Source of the DNA: Symbiodinium kawagutii
Taxonomy: Eukaryota; Sar; Dinophyceae; Suessiales; Symbiodiniaceae
Direction of reading: 5' to 3'
DNA: 64,000 bases
Assembly (NCBI GenBank): GCA_009767595.1
Contig: VSDK01006478.1
Coordinates: forward strand, 69,084-133,083
Position numbers and translations under genes: made by a program
The notes under the pieces: model-generated
What the model was told of the DNA's origin: nothing
The model's database searches: none
The model's input: the letters and a program-made list of their open reading frames with translations, nothing else
Part shown: positions 36,301 through 47,926 of the stretch, piece by piece
Layout of the letters: every line of letters begins with the position of its first letter
Numbering within the stretch: the first letter of the stretch is position 1

Positions 36301-37007
36301 GCTCAAGTCAGCTAGGAGCACATGCACTCGGCTGGAAGAGTCTCCTGGGCCATAGGAGACTTCCCAGCCGAGCAGTCCACACTGTCCACACAGAAACGAG
36401 GGCAGCTTTCTCTACAAGAAAGGCACCACAATCAGAATGACATCTACAGAAAACTCCTCCAAGACACCCCCGGATTGGCCAAAGTTTCTTGTCGCTGGAT
36501 GACTCACCACCCTGGCCACTTCGCTCAACAGCAACCCCTCAAAGGGCGGGTCCTGCAGCAGCTTCCACGATTTCTCCTCGAGCTGCCTCTGCCCGCTCCT
36601 TGCTGCGGCAAATCATGTACAGCGTCGCACCTGACGGCGGCATCCCATGGGCATTGATTCTTTGGAGATATGAAATGAGTAAATGAAATTGATTTTTTAT
36701 GAAATGAAATAAACGCAGGATATGAAATCCATTGATTTTATCTAATGCAAGGTATGAAATGACTGTTGCCTCCATAGTTCTCTTTTTTGGGGAGATTGCC
36801 AAGCACCCTCAGAATGATCAACGCTTTCTTGCTTCCAGAAGCCGTCAAGCAAAGGAGCCTGGACATGTCCAAGAAAAAAACCAAAGCAAGAGTTCAAGGT
36901 CAGATACTTCCCATCACTTGTTCGACCCTACAGTCTGGCCCCCTGAGACACCTTTCGTGGCCAAGAACTGCGCAATTTCTTTGCCAATGCCCGAGTTGGC
37001 ACCAGTC
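30308..37007 (-). CDS. Short-chain dehydrogenase/reductase, DHRS12-like
   Basis: Twelve exons are proposed: 36952-37007, 36557-36630, 35096-35142, 34988-35029, 34477-34548, 33877-33938, 33343-33419, 32426-32495, 32191-32251, 31847-31922, 31602-31681 and a last one starting at 30651. In order they carry the NAD(P)-binding TGANSGIGKEIAQF, then TLYMICRSKERAEAARGEIV, LLDVTK (the Asp position), GLVCNAGALAN (NNAG motif), the catalytic Ser in VVVSSGGMYNTAFP, YAYAK (YxxxK catalytic Tyr/Lys), SCHPGWTSTPGVDAAYG, WQGAEGIIWHLAG, GAFYLDREPQVKHMAG and FFTEGSATKNSP. Eleven of twelve acceptors read AG|G. Donors include GC (34988, 34477, 32426) and GA (35096, 33343, 31602). Phases agree from 35142 onward. The first 5' exon(s), the 36557-to-35142 join and the 3' end (stop no later than 30308) are unresolved. 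Family role is oxidation or reduction of a lipid or carbonyl substrate; the substrate is unknown. Confidence 0.85.
30860..31480 (+). repeat. Minisatellite, four ~130-bp units with nested GGATA/GGATG runs
   Basis: A GGATG run (about 30865-30890) leads into four units. Each starts GATTAGCTTAACAGCTTAA (near 30942, 31079, 31223, 31346), continues TGTCTTTGCTTTGATTAGAT, then TTTGATTTGATTTGG and a GGATA run of variable length. It lies in an intron between the last two recognised dehydrogenase exons. Confidence 0.9.
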
Positions 37008-37414
37008 CTGAGGAGGCAAAATCTTGTTGAAATTTGGGGAAAATTGGGAACGGGAATTCTGTACTCAGTGACCTGAACCCCGACTGTGACCATCGGTTTC
37101 CAAAACATCAAGTGTGACAAGGCAGGGGGAAACAACCTCCACACCGGAAGAAAACACAGTCAGGTTGCGCACAGCCTTTCTGAGCAACGCACATGTCCAA
37201 ACAGCTGGGTCAGCCCTTAGGACAAATTGACGACTCCCGAAAGACCACTGCGGTCTAGCGAGATTCCTGTCCAACAGCCACCGCCAAAGGACTTGTGGCT
37301 TCAACCTATTCGACTTCTCCGGGTCCAATGAAAGTTAAGTGCTCCTCGGCCTTGGATCCTGAGATCATCTCTGCTTTGGACTTGCTAGTAGCTACTAGAA
37401 CTTCAACATGGACT

Positions 37415-39560
37415 TCAACCATCCGTTTCACCGCTTTCACCGACTTCAGCATCAAATTCTGAAGGTTCTTCTTCGGGATCTTCGGAAGCATCTTCACGAG
37501 GAGACAAGACCAAGTGCTTGGGTCCATACAAACAAAAGATAAAATTCACCGCCCCACCGCCATCCAGTCGTCGAAAGGCGTTGGCTGTGCTCTTCACAGC
37601 TGCAAAATGTTCCTCTTGTTCTCCTGCTGAGTTCCTGGGGTCGGCAGGAAATGAAAAAAGGTTTGGGGTGCGGAGTTCTACTTTTTACACATGTAACAGT
37701 GCAAAAAATCGCTTGAATTCCAAACAATTTTGCACACCCAGGTCCCATGCCACGGTTGAGCATCATCTTCAAGAAACACCTCATCCCCATGGGCAGTCTG
37801 CTCCAATGTCTCGGCCACTGACTCCATCCTCAACTCAGCTCTAAGGTCGTCTTCATCCACTGGAAATGTCACTGCACCGCGTGTGCTGGATCCAGGCTTT
37901 CCAGCAAACCGATAGAGATCCGATGATCGCATGTCGATGCCCCCACAAGCGCTGGCACACAGCAGCTTGGGCATTTGCTCTGTACCGTCCCACAAACAGC
38001 CCACTGCTTCCGCCAAGGGCAGCATGTAAAAACCAACTCCTCGAGCTTCGGATTCCCCGGGTTCCGAGTGGAAACGGCGCATCTCACACAGCAGGCGAAT
38101 GTCAATGACACCTTCGCGGGTCGACACCTTCACGTTGCCAAAAGAACAAGTTGCCATGTTGGACCTGTGGCCCTGCACATCCCATCTCCGGCGTAACTCG
38201 GCCAGGTGATTATCGAAGAAGCCTGTAATGGAACCCAGAAAGAACCTGGAAGGAGGGGAGAGAAGCATGGAAAAAAAATGTCACCAACAAGAAAAGATGT
38301 TTGACAAAGATTCCCAGTCAAGTCAAAAAAATATGATTGACTCTGTCTGAAACCCAGCCCAGTGAAGAAGAATTGGTACCACAGCCACAGCTGGATGCTT
38401 CAAAATGAATACCTTTGACACATCCTAAACTAGATCCATTCAAGGCAGATTCAGCTTTACTGTCTGCCCTTTGAGTTTTGGATGTATCGTCACCCGTTAC
38501 TTTTGATTATCACATGCAATCACCTGAGGGTTCCCATATCGTCCTATCGGTTGTTAAGATTTTATCGTCATCATGCATGATGGTTCAGGGGTATCATGTG
38601 AATGCCGCCTATTTTCCTGCAATCTCCCCGTCAGTTCTTGTTCTTTTTTACTGAAGCCACTAATTCCCGCACTTCGATGCCTACCACAAGCAGGAAAATG
38701 CCACTCATCCAAGCAACTCACAGGGATCCTCCTTCACCTCTCTGGCAAAAAGTGCCGCTCTCACTGCGCTTTTGAGGTCATCCACATTGGTGAGATGCCA
38801 TTTGCTGGCACCACCACCTGTGGCTCAAGCTAGGGATATCACTGACAAACGAAGTCGGGAAGTTGGAGGAAAAAATTTCTTAGTCAGGTACAAATATTCC
38901 ACCCTTGGTTCCCCTTGGTCGCCGCTGGTCCTGAATGAAGACGTCTGGATGGTTCTGAGTACATACCTAAAAGCCTTGTCAACCTCAAATACAGCAGTGG
39001 GCATAGACAGTGGGACAGTTTTTGCAGGTCCGCCATTCTAAGACTGTTGCTCCATCTGCCAACTTTGCTCACCTTTGCTCCATCTAAGGAGCAACTGCCC
39101 CAGGCCTGTCTGAGCACAACGGACATGTTGCAAAGACACCAGCATTTGCCGCCATAGTGGCAGCAGTTCCAGAGAACTCTCCAGCTCGTCCTGCACCCAG
39201 CTCTGGCAGTACCACTTGTACAACGCAGCCACGTTCAGGAGATCCTCCAACCCGTCGCAGCGTATGACTATCCAGGGGGCTTGTGAGAACTTGATTGATT
39301 TTGAACAAAGGAACAAGACATTTACAAAATGAAAGCTGCCCCCAACCCTCCGAACCCCTCCCCACCCCTCCCCACCCCTCCCCACCCTTCCCCGGCACAA
39401 CTGCCTCAGAAAAGCTTGGACTGGCGCATAGCAGTGACAGGGCATCTCGGCACCGCAGTGGACTCGGAGGCACAATCAATTGCGCGAGAGCGAGAAGAAC
39501 CTCCCGGGAGCCCGGCATGGCACCGCTCCCATGTCTCACAGCGAGTCGTTGGCGATGAGG
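37415..39560 (-). CDS. Unknown protein, multi-exon gene upstream of the dehydrogenase
   Basis: Best exons are 37736-38245 (169 complete codons, acceptor TTCCAG|G, donor GTGCAA) and 37415-37634 (acceptor CCCCAG|G, to TGA), which join in phase across a 101-nt intron. Upstream lies 38722-38817 (CACAG|G, donor GTGAGT; KWHLTNVDDLKSAVRAALFA). Looser exons sit at about 38968-39029, 39088-39250 (ALYKWYCQSWVQDELESSL) and 39395-39560 (SREVLLALAQLIVPPSPLR). The large exon encodes LGSITGFFDNHLAELRRRWD, CSFGNVKVSTREGVIDIRLL and PLAEAVGCLWDGTEQMPKLL. The C-terminus is acidic (EDPEEEPSEFDAEVGE). One or more small exons must be missing between 38722 and 38245 because phases clash. No family recognised. Confidence 0.6.
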
Positions 39561-39916
39561 AGATTCCCAGTTCGTATTCTGACGGGAAAGATTCTTCAAC
39601 TTTGCAGAAACATCAGCACCGAGATGCAAAAAAACTAATCTTTTCATCCTGCATTCCTTGTCTCAAGCTTGAAGCACAAGCGATTCGGGTGTGTAAGCAG
39701 TTTGGAGACCTTCATGTATATCTAAAAAACATCTCAGACAAGCCTTGAATCACTTGCTCTCAAAGGCATCTCTACTACTCTTGACTGCAGTTCAGGATGC
39801 TGAAACGTTCATGTTTCTGTATGTAATTAAAGAGGTCGTGCAGCCAACCATCCAACGATATGTGTTTCTCTCCCTCTGCAAACCATTACAAAACATCCAA
39901 AACATTTCAAAAATAC

Positions 39917-40204
39917 GTAAAGGGTGCAGTAGCTTGTGCAGGTCAAAGGTGCTTTGGGCTTGAGCCTCTCCCAGGTACTGGTCTCTTTTGCCATGAGGTT
40001 GCCAGTCCATGTCGAGAATTTGGTGGTCACTACAAGTTGTCCCAAAAACAATGCCAAGAACACTATTCAAACGTGCAAATCTCCGCAATCCATCTCTTTC
40101 AAAACTCCATGCAGCTGCTGAACAGAAGCTACTATGCGACTCAAATTATGGTCCACAAACCCAGTATCTCCTCCGAATGCTGTCACAAAGGCAAATTGAT
40201 CTAG
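39917..40204 (-). CDS. Unknown protein, two exons
   Basis: 40077-40204 encodes FAFVTAFGGDTGFVDHNLSR and IVASVQQLHGVLKEMDCGD. With a GCACGT donor it joins in phase to 39917-40029 (ILDMDWQPHGKRDQYLGEAQ), which ends at GTATTT. Without splicing the first exon runs to a TGA a few codons later. Neither acceptor follows AG|G, which weakens the boundaries. No family recognised. Confidence 0.4.
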
Positions 40205-41676
40205 CTTGAAATTCATAGCAAATTGACCAAGACATGGACACCGTCAGAACTTGTTGTGCCAGCCAAATGTTGCCCCTTGACAAAGAAACAAGTGTCATTG
40301 CTCCCCATTGTTTATTTCTTGAAAACAAGTGTGGACGGGACATTCACCAGGGGCAAAATGTAAAGCAGCAATGTATTCTCAAAGGTACATTGTGCAGCGC
40401 ACAGAAGGCAACAGGATCGTGGCTGTACAAGAGAAAATCAATTGAAAGCTGTAGTTCTCTTGTATTTGTGGGTTTTATGAATTTCTTATACTTCTATTGT
40501 CCACTTTGGAATGGCTTTAAAGGGAAAACTTGCGGCCAAACAAGCTGGGAGCCCTCATTGCCAGTGGCCCTAAATAATCAGAGCCCATGCAAGGATTGCT
40601 GGATCAAAGATCCAATGATTGACTTATTGGAAAGGTGACTCTTCGCACATCTTGACACTCAAATGACTCTCCCAAGAAACACAACCTGCAATTGGGACCT
40701 GTCTCTGTCGAGCCACACGATGAAGACTTGCCCTTTGAGATCCAGTTCGGTGGTCAACAGGTCCTCTCTCAGCTCCGACCAACAGCACAACAAGATTTCG
40801 CAAACGGAGATCATTTCCAGTGTCTTTCCTGAAGAAAAATGATCCGATCCATTTGATCCATTTTCATCTTAGAATATCTTACATGTTCAGTCTTGCCAGC
40901 TAGATTTCATTCTTGGATTCCTCCTTTGGAAGTTCTATCCTTCCACTTCCATTCACAAACATCTAAGAATGAATGTGTCAGAGTTAAATACCGAATCTGC
41001 TGGTAACGCCCGGTAGGTCAACCCTTCCCATGTCCGGCTGCGCATAGTTGGCTTTATGCGTCTTCCAACCGCTGCTGGTAAAGTGCCGCTTGCCATAGAG
41101 GAAGAACTGACCAAGCAGCGAAACACAAATGTTGTACATGGAGACATGACAATGAATGTGCGTGTGTGCGTGTCTGCGCTTGCGTTTCTTAGTATGAATG
41201 CATGCATATCACTGCCTGCACAAGTATCAGTCTTTGTCTGTTGATGGGTCTGTCCGTATTTAACATAATGTCAAACATGTCATGGGATGCAATGCAAGGC
41301 AATCTACGCACCACAGGTAATGTGGGCAACGTATGTAATGTAGGTAATGCATGTAATGTAAAAAATGTCTTGCATGCATGCAATACATGGAATGAATGTA
41401 TAGAGGCCTATAAGCTTGGAAACTTCCATCCCTGCCTCCCGCGCGTACTACTTGTAAGATTGAAAATGCAAAGGCGATGGATCATCTCATCCATCCCATC
41501 CATCCTTTGTCAACGCAACAAACAAACAATAAACCGAATAAACCCATCTTCAGTATTCAAAACAAGTGTGTGATTGACCTTGTCGGGATTTCCATCCATC
41601 AACTAACACCAGGTAAGAAGAGAAGTGTGTCCGTTTCAAAATGCATTTTTGGGAGCAACCGAGTCCCTGTCCTCAC

Positions 41677-41800
41677 CTGGGTAGTGGCGGCAAACTGCCC
41701 GAAACCCATGGCTGCAGACAGGACAAGACTCTGGGTGGATACGTTCGCAAAGCTGCTACGGCGGAGATGGCCATTGGTCAAGGGGCTCAGAAATGTGGTC
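41677..41800 (-). CDS. Candidate exon, unknown product
   Basis: The minus strand is open up to the donor TACCCAG|GTGAGG at 41677. One frame reads STQSLVLSAAMGFGQFAATT, another MAISAVAALRTYPPRVLS. The frame cannot be chosen without homology. Confidence 0.3.
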
Positions 41801-42404
41801 AGTTAGACATGGCTAGCATGATAGTTGTGAAAAAAGATTACCCCAACTTGGGTTTGCTGGACCTGTGCATCAGGGCAGGTGTTTGCCTCGCTGCCTGTTT
41901 TCCATTTGTTTGGTTTCAAAGGTTTAGCCAAAGTCTTCTGTTCTGAACTCCTGCAAGTGTGCCCTAAATTAGTAGACAAACCACCCCCGAATGCTTCTAG
42001 AGACAACCACATCATTCATCCCACACTGACTCTAGAGTCTAAGAGACAAACACATCTGCATCCATGTTCAGTTCCAAATCGCCAATGCCTCAAAGTCGCC
42101 AGCAACCTGATCTGGAGTCCCCTGCCACCGAGCAGATTTGTCAACAGCGGTTTTCAAGGGAAGGAAACTTGCAGCGGTGACGATCAATGATTTATTTGAG
42201 GATCAAACGGTGAGGGATCTACGCCTCCTCGCTAATGAGAGCTAAAATCCAACAACGGTCTGTACTGAAACGACAATTGGCCCAGGACACCATGCTTTTA
42301 AAGGGGCATGTCTGAAGCATTGAGACTCCAAAAGGGTGCTGCTTTTGTTTTAGCGAACCTACTCTGGAGAGCTGCTCAACCGAAGATGTGTTGTGTGGAC
42401 CCGT

Positions 42405-42759
42405 TCAAGCCTGATTACTCCGAATGCGCTGGATGTATTGAATTGGCTCCATGGTGGCTGCGTTTGTCCACGGGCGTTGTGACACCATCTGCTGTTTGGT
42501 GTTCTCAACCCTGAGCAGCATGTCCCCAAAAGCACACGATGTCAATTCAAACTCGTCTTCATATTTTTTCTGTCCTCCTCCCAAATCATTGCTGACTGGT
42601 TGTCCGTTTCTCTGACCACAAAGCACATCGCGCAAGAAATCTGAATCTTCCAGCAATACAGGGCAACTCAATCGTCGGTGCAAGTCATACTTGCCTTTGA
42701 TCTGCCACATTTTCCAAGCTGTGAGCCCGACAGTGCCATTGGCAAAGGATGAGGTCATA
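42405..42759 (-). CDS. Unknown protein, long terminal exon
   Basis: A 117-codon frame follows the acceptor TTCGCCAG at 42759 and ends in TGA at 42405. It encodes TSSFANGTVGLTAWKMWQIK, KYDLHRRLSCPVLLEDSDFL, a Gly/Lys-rich linker, FELTSCAFGDMLLRVENTKQ and a C-terminus EPIQYIQRIRSNQA. Sequence complexity and codon pattern favour real coding. The base after AG is T, not G, so the 5' end may lie elsewhere. No domain recognised. Confidence 0.5.
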
Positions 42760-42939
42760 CTGGCGAAATGTGCTAAAGTGACAGGTTTGGCCCATGATGG
42801 TCTTGATATGTCTTGTTTGTCTATTCAAATTTACCACAACAATCTTCTTCTGCATGAGAATAAGCAAAAACAACCCCGTCAGAAATCAGCACGCACGCAC
42901 TGTTGGTTTTCGTCACTTGCTGCAAAGATTTTGAAAATC

Positions 42940-43560
42940 TAATAATACATATCCATATATATACATATATATATATATATATTACGACTCATCATATTTA
43001 CATAAATAATCAAATACTTTCGCTATTTGCATAAAATATCACATTATGTTGGAAATGAAATAATTCAATTACATATGCTTTTAATATACAGTATGTGAAT
43101 TAACGAGATATACGCATATCGGTGTAGTATGGTTAAGAGCCCCACTTCTCACGCAGTTAAACACGAACGTGATTAGGGGGCGTTGTGATACGATGACAAC
43201 TTCTATGATACGATGACAACTTCTATGATACGATCACAACTTCAATGATACGATGACAACCTCTATGAACCGTGGCCACTGTAGCAAAAAACCTGCAAAG
43301 GGCTCTTTAACAGACTATACCCATCTATATATATATATGCATCTATATATATCTATATATCTATATATATAAATTTATAAAAATATGTATATACATTCAA
43401 AAATGACTATATATGTGTTTCTTACATCAACATCAATACATATACATAGTGGAGTGTCAACATAACATTAAATAAATCGAATGTGTTTGATTATAAAATG
43501 AATGCCAAATCCAATGTAATATATTCAAAATAATATGCATATATATATACATTCGATTAT
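42940..43560. other. AT-rich intergenic sequence with TA tracts
   Basis: Several ATATAT runs (42955-42985, 43325-43380, 43540-43555) flank a 20-bp tandem array at 43177-43268. No gene is apparent. Confidence 0.6.
43177..43268 (+). repeat. 20-bp tandem repeat, four to five copies
   Basis: Units of the form TGATACGATGACAACTTCTA repeat with single-base changes. Confidence 0.9.
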
Positions 43561-43672
43561 ATTTCCCACATTCGATTGTATTTCCCCCTTTTTTCTCCCC
43601 CCTTTCTCTCTCCTTTCTCTCCTCTCTCTCCTCTCAAAAAATGTGAGAAAAAGGAGATAGGAGAGATTTTTT

Positions 43673-43862
43673 GCCATTGGCTGCCCAAACATCTGAGAAA
43701 AAGAAATCTGAGCTACCAACATTTCTTTCAGCCATTGGCTGCCCAGGCCCTTGGGAAAGACTTTTCAAAAATCTAAAGAATCCTTTTGGCCAATGGCTGC
43801 CCAAAAGGTCGGCGCCGGAGCTCCAAAAGTTCTTTCCTGGCCATTTGCTGCCCAAATGTCCG
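43673..43862 (+). repeat. Degenerate ~58-bp tandem repeat with GCCATTGGCTGCCCA core
   Basis: The core GCCATTGGCTGCCCA appears at about 43673 and 43731, with variants near 43789 (GCCAATGGC) and 43840 (GCCATTTGC). Spacers between copies are related but diverged. Open frames run through it on both strands and are probably not genes. Confidence 0.75.
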
Positions 43863-44645
43863 CGAAACACAAAACATATTTTCAGAGCCGAAATTTCCTA
43901 GCCGCAAAAGAACAATGTAAGGCTCGCAAAAAAATCCTAAACAAGTCCAGCCACGCAACAGAACAAAACAAAGGTTACCTCATACCACATGACTAGTTCA
44001 GATCAGGAACATGAGGTTGACCTCGCCAATTCCTGTTATTTCCTGTTTCCTCCCTCATTGCCTCGTCTGTCTTCCCTAGAAATTGTGATATCAAAAAATA
44101 GATATAAATTGTATAGTATATATCTTTTCAGATTTGTATGTATATGTGTATATATATATATATGTATGTGTGTGTCTATATATATATATATGCAAAGAAA
44201 ATATATGTACAAATAAATATATATATATATGTGCGAACGAATAAATAAACAAATACATATACATATGTAAATATTTATATTGTTTATTTATTTACATATG
44301 TAAATATGTTTACGTATAATTTATATTCATATGTTTTTTGAGCGGCGATACAGATGGCTCGCGCTCGCAGTCAAGGGTCGTTCCTTTATGTGGATGTACC
44401 ACTGCTGGGCAGAACCTGCATCTCGCGTCGCAGGATTCCGTTTTTTGGTGCTTGCAAGAAGTGAAAAATGTGTGTAAAAATATACATAAATCAGGTGGTG
44501 AGAATTGCTATTCAACTGAAGCTGGATTGTTGGTGATAATCTTTAAAATTTAAAAGATGGATCGTTGGTGATAATTGTTTTTAACTTGAAGCCAATGTTT
44601 GGTATGGATATTCTATTTAGGCAAAGGTGCATATGCCTGAATGAT

Positions 44646-44808
44646 TTATGAAAATATGTCTCCGGTTGTATCTTTCTTGGCCGACTTCCCAACTACATCA
44701 ACTATTTCTACAAACAAATGTAGCTCCAGCATTTCAAGAGATTCGCTTGCTAGGAAGCCATTGGAAACCACCAGATGGAGAACAAAGTCAGCACACATCG
44801 GGCACAGA
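44646..44808 (-). CDS. Unknown small protein C-terminus, exon
   Basis: After a pyrimidine-rich acceptor ending CACCCAG, 53 codons run to a TAA at 44646. They encode LCPMCADFVLHLVVSNGFLA, then SLEMLELHLFVEIVDVVGKS. The CxxC followed by amphipathic helices recalls a saposin-like start, but later cysteines are absent. The base after AG is T. Family not established. Confidence 0.4.
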
Positions 44809-45094
44809 CTGGGTGACAAAAAGGTACAGTGATATATGGACAAATGGACAAATGGATAAGCTCGGCAAGCATTAGGCAAGCAAGAAATCAAGCACAAACA
44901 TGTTTGACGATTTGCAAGCACATCTGTTGCTGCAAAAAACAATCTTATAGGCGTCCTGTTGCACACGCCAATCCATAACCATCAAACCGCGAATCCCACA
45001 CTGGTTGATGTCATGAGCCATCCCCAAAGTATTCGACAACCAACCATCCCAAATACCAGGGGAAAAAGAAATTGCTAATACGACCTACCAACTA

Positions 45095-45226
45095 TATTGG
45101 GCACTTTGCGCCGCACCACTCCATCAACATCTGCACCGTGCTCCACGGAACTTCAGGCAGCCGCTCTTGCAGGTCGACCAGCAACCGAAACCGGAGGAGC
45201 ACTCCTGGAGAGGCTGGCGACTACAA
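45095..45226 (-). CDS. Candidate exon, strand uncertain
   Basis: On the minus strand, after TTTGTAG, a frame reads LLRFRLLVDLQERLPEVPWS then MLMEWCGAKCPI and stops. The plus strand is also open (ELQAAALAGRPATETGGALL) with purine-first codons. Only one can be real. The neighbouring exons are minus. Confidence 0.3.
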
Positions 45227-45446
45227 AAGGATTTTGCCAAAACGGTTTAGTTTGTGCATTTCTTGAAGCAGATAATAGCAAGTTTTTGTTGAATGGCTCA
45301 TTGATTCAATGTGATCAAGTTGAGTGTTTGACTGGCTGATGAAACTCACCACTATCACCAGTGTTGGTCGACTATTCACCTTATTAACCTCTATTACAAG
45401 TCACCCCCTTTCATCACTGCTAAGCAGCAAATGCTTCTAATTTGGA

Positions 45447-45601
45447 TCAATGAGACATGCAAACCGAGCAGCCATCCATGGCTATCCCAACCACTGGAAA
45501 CCGCAGCCCGGCCTCACAATGCTGAGACCAAAGGAACGTGGATTGCTGCCGCACGGACCACTCTGGATTCCAAACTTCGATCAACTTCAAAGTCGCAAAG
45601 C
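45447..45601 (-). CDS. Unknown protein, terminal exon
   Basis: The exon follows CTGCTGCAG|G at 45601, with 50 codons to a TGA at 45447. It encodes FATLKLIEVWNPEWSVRQQS and GLRFPVVGIAMDGCSVCMSH. The acceptor obeys AG|G. Three other long frames cross the same stretch (116 and 130 codons on the plus strand), so this call rests on the splice site and on strand agreement with neighbours. Confidence 0.4.
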
Positions 45602-46204
45602 CTGCAGCAGTTCTCACGCAAAGGTGCAGGTTTCGAGGCAAATTGGGACTTTCTGAATTGGACTGGTACCTACAACTCCTTCCTTGGCTATCCTTGGGCC
45701 ATCCTTGGGTATCCTTGTATGTTCTTGTTCTCACACAACCAGTGGCTGGGCGGATCCACGATAGGCCTGGACCAAAGCTGATCCTGTGCACCATGAAGGC
45801 TCACAAACGTATGAAACGCTGCCCAAGCTTCTTTGGAACTCAGGCTCAACTTGTGCTGCGGCGATGCCCTGTAGTTGTCATATCTTCTGTTGACATCGGT
45901 CCCGCAAATGAGTCTCTGATCATATCTTAAAATATCAGGTAGGATAACCTGTCTGTTGTGTAGATCTGCAAAGGGGTTGTCCTACCTGACCTGATATCTT
46001 AAGATTTATCAGCAACCAACGAGGGTCTGATGCGTCACATTCTACTCCCTTGTACCATGATGATCAATGTGCCAAGGAACGTATTTCTTGGAATAGTGAT
46101 CGGCTGGGGACACACCCGCAGCTGGTTTTGCCTTGCACGGGTGCTGGTGTATTGGCGACCCAAAGTCGCATGGAGGACACGTGGTAACCCTGGTTCAGGA
46201 CTCT

Positions 46205-46440
46205 GATCATGTTTTACAATGTGCATCGACACATGCACATGCATGTATGCATGTATGCACGTATGTATGTATAGATGATACATATCTGTATAGTGTAGAC
46301 AACAAACAAAGAAACAACCAACAACAAATATACATATACATGTACATGTACATATACATATACATATAATATACATTTACATATACATACACATACACAT
46401 AGACATATACGTATACATATACGCATTAAACATCATTAAA
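46205..46440 (+). repeat. ACAT/GCAT/TACA low-complexity tract
   Basis: Runs of CATGTATG and ACATATAC steps. It produces Tyr/Cys/Met-rich frames on the minus strand that are not genes. Confidence 0.8.
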
Positions 46441-46740
46441 AGAAAAATACGTATTCATATTTTGTATAAGCCCGCCAACCAGCTTGAAGGACGGCATTCT
46501 GCCAAACCGAAACCAGGATTGAACTCCACCAATTTGAGCCATTTATTGCACATGGCTATCATCATGAAGGAGTCTCAACAAACAAACAATGCTGGCTGTT
46601 CCACCATCCCATCCCCGACCACGCATGGGGATACCAAATTAGTTTTTGATTTACGGCACCAAAAACTAAATCCCATATCTAGCTTGGGAAATCAAAGCTG
46701 ATGAAAGTCCCGCAACAAAATCATCAAAACAAAACAAGGC

Positions 46741-46990
46741 TCAATGCTTGAGCCATATACCCCAAGCCCCAACGGCTGATTTGAATTCGGCCCATGTCTG
46801 GAACAACAATCGTGGAAAGCTCTCCTTTACTGGCAGTTCTATCAGAAACGGCAACCAGAAATGAGCATCCAGAATAAGTTTGATAAAGAACCAAACCAGT
46901 CCAACCCCATGGAATATTTCTGATATCTTCTTCGTGTGATCTCCCCCTTCCCCCAATCCCACGATTTCTTGCTATTTAGTGCAATAGTTG
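46741..46990 (-). CDS. Doubtful hydrophobic frame
   Basis: A minus-strand frame encodes GLVWFFIKLILDAHFWLPFL and RLLFQTWAEFKSAVGAWGIW before a stop at 46741. It would span a membrane. No splice site or relative was found, and it abuts a low-complexity region, so it may be noise or a repeat. Confidence 0.2.
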
Positions 46991-47039
46991 TTGGCTCAAG
47001 AATGGGGCAGCAATTGCTGTTCACCTCAAATGGGGGTGG

Positions 47040-47184
47040 GACCCTACAAAAAAGCAACATCAACAAGAAGAGCAACAAGAACAACAGCAACCACAACAAT
47101 CGCAACGNNNNNNNNNNNNNNNNNNNNNNNNNNNNNNNNNNNNNNNNNNNNNNNNNNNNNNNNNNNNNNNNNNNCACCACCACC

Positions 47185-47275
<91 letters not shown>

Positions 47276-47276
47276 C
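47040..47276 (+). repeat. CAA/CAC microsatellite containing an assembly gap
   Basis: CAACAA and CACCAC runs surround 67 unknown bases (47108-47174). The true repeat length is unknown. Confidence 0.95.
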
Positions 47277-47926
47277 GCATTGATGATCCACAGTGCCCAT
47301 GTGCTGAAGAAAATGGTTCCGGTACTTTCCAGTCATCACCGACACTCCGCTTTCCCGTCGTCACCAACACTCGGGTGTGTGAGAAACCTTGGTGTCAACT
47401 CGTACCCAGCACTCCTCGGTGTCTGTACCCAGCACTGCGCACAAGCAATGCTCCCAAGAACAGACAGGATACATGCGTCCAAACAGGACAAGCAATGCAA
47501 ATTCCGACGCCAATCAGCTTTGGGATGGGCGTGGTCCAGGTCCAGGAATAGTCCAGTGATCCTTGGAACTGCGATCGCACTGCTCAGTCAAGAGTCATGA
47601 GGGTTGCTTGGCTTCTAGGTCAACACCTGTCAAATATCACTTGTGAACCTCCTAGTAGCTAGGTACCTAGTTTGTCAATGTTTGGTACCAACTCTGCTGG
47701 TTTTGACCCATGCTAGAAAAACAAATCTTGTGATTTATTCTACAGCTTGTTGCTTCTGGTTGTGCACACTGCATATCCAGCATGATGTACATCGTCCGGT
47801 CCATTTTTTGAAGTGCGAGGAGAAATTCTTCATCTCGTCACTGAATCACCCCTGGTATTTTCACGAAACAAGTTCTGGCTTGGAGACTCTACATCTTGAA
47901 GTCTAGCATAGGCCTGGCTTATTCAC

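Noticed and set aside
43140..43270. Possible structured RNA before the 20-bp repeats
   Set aside because: No cloverleaf or conserved small-RNA boxes could be found; the region is simply repetitive.
46842..47551. Long ORFs with poly-Leu, poly-Thr and poly-Asn crossing the N gap
   Set aside because: They are created by triplet repeats and unknown bases.
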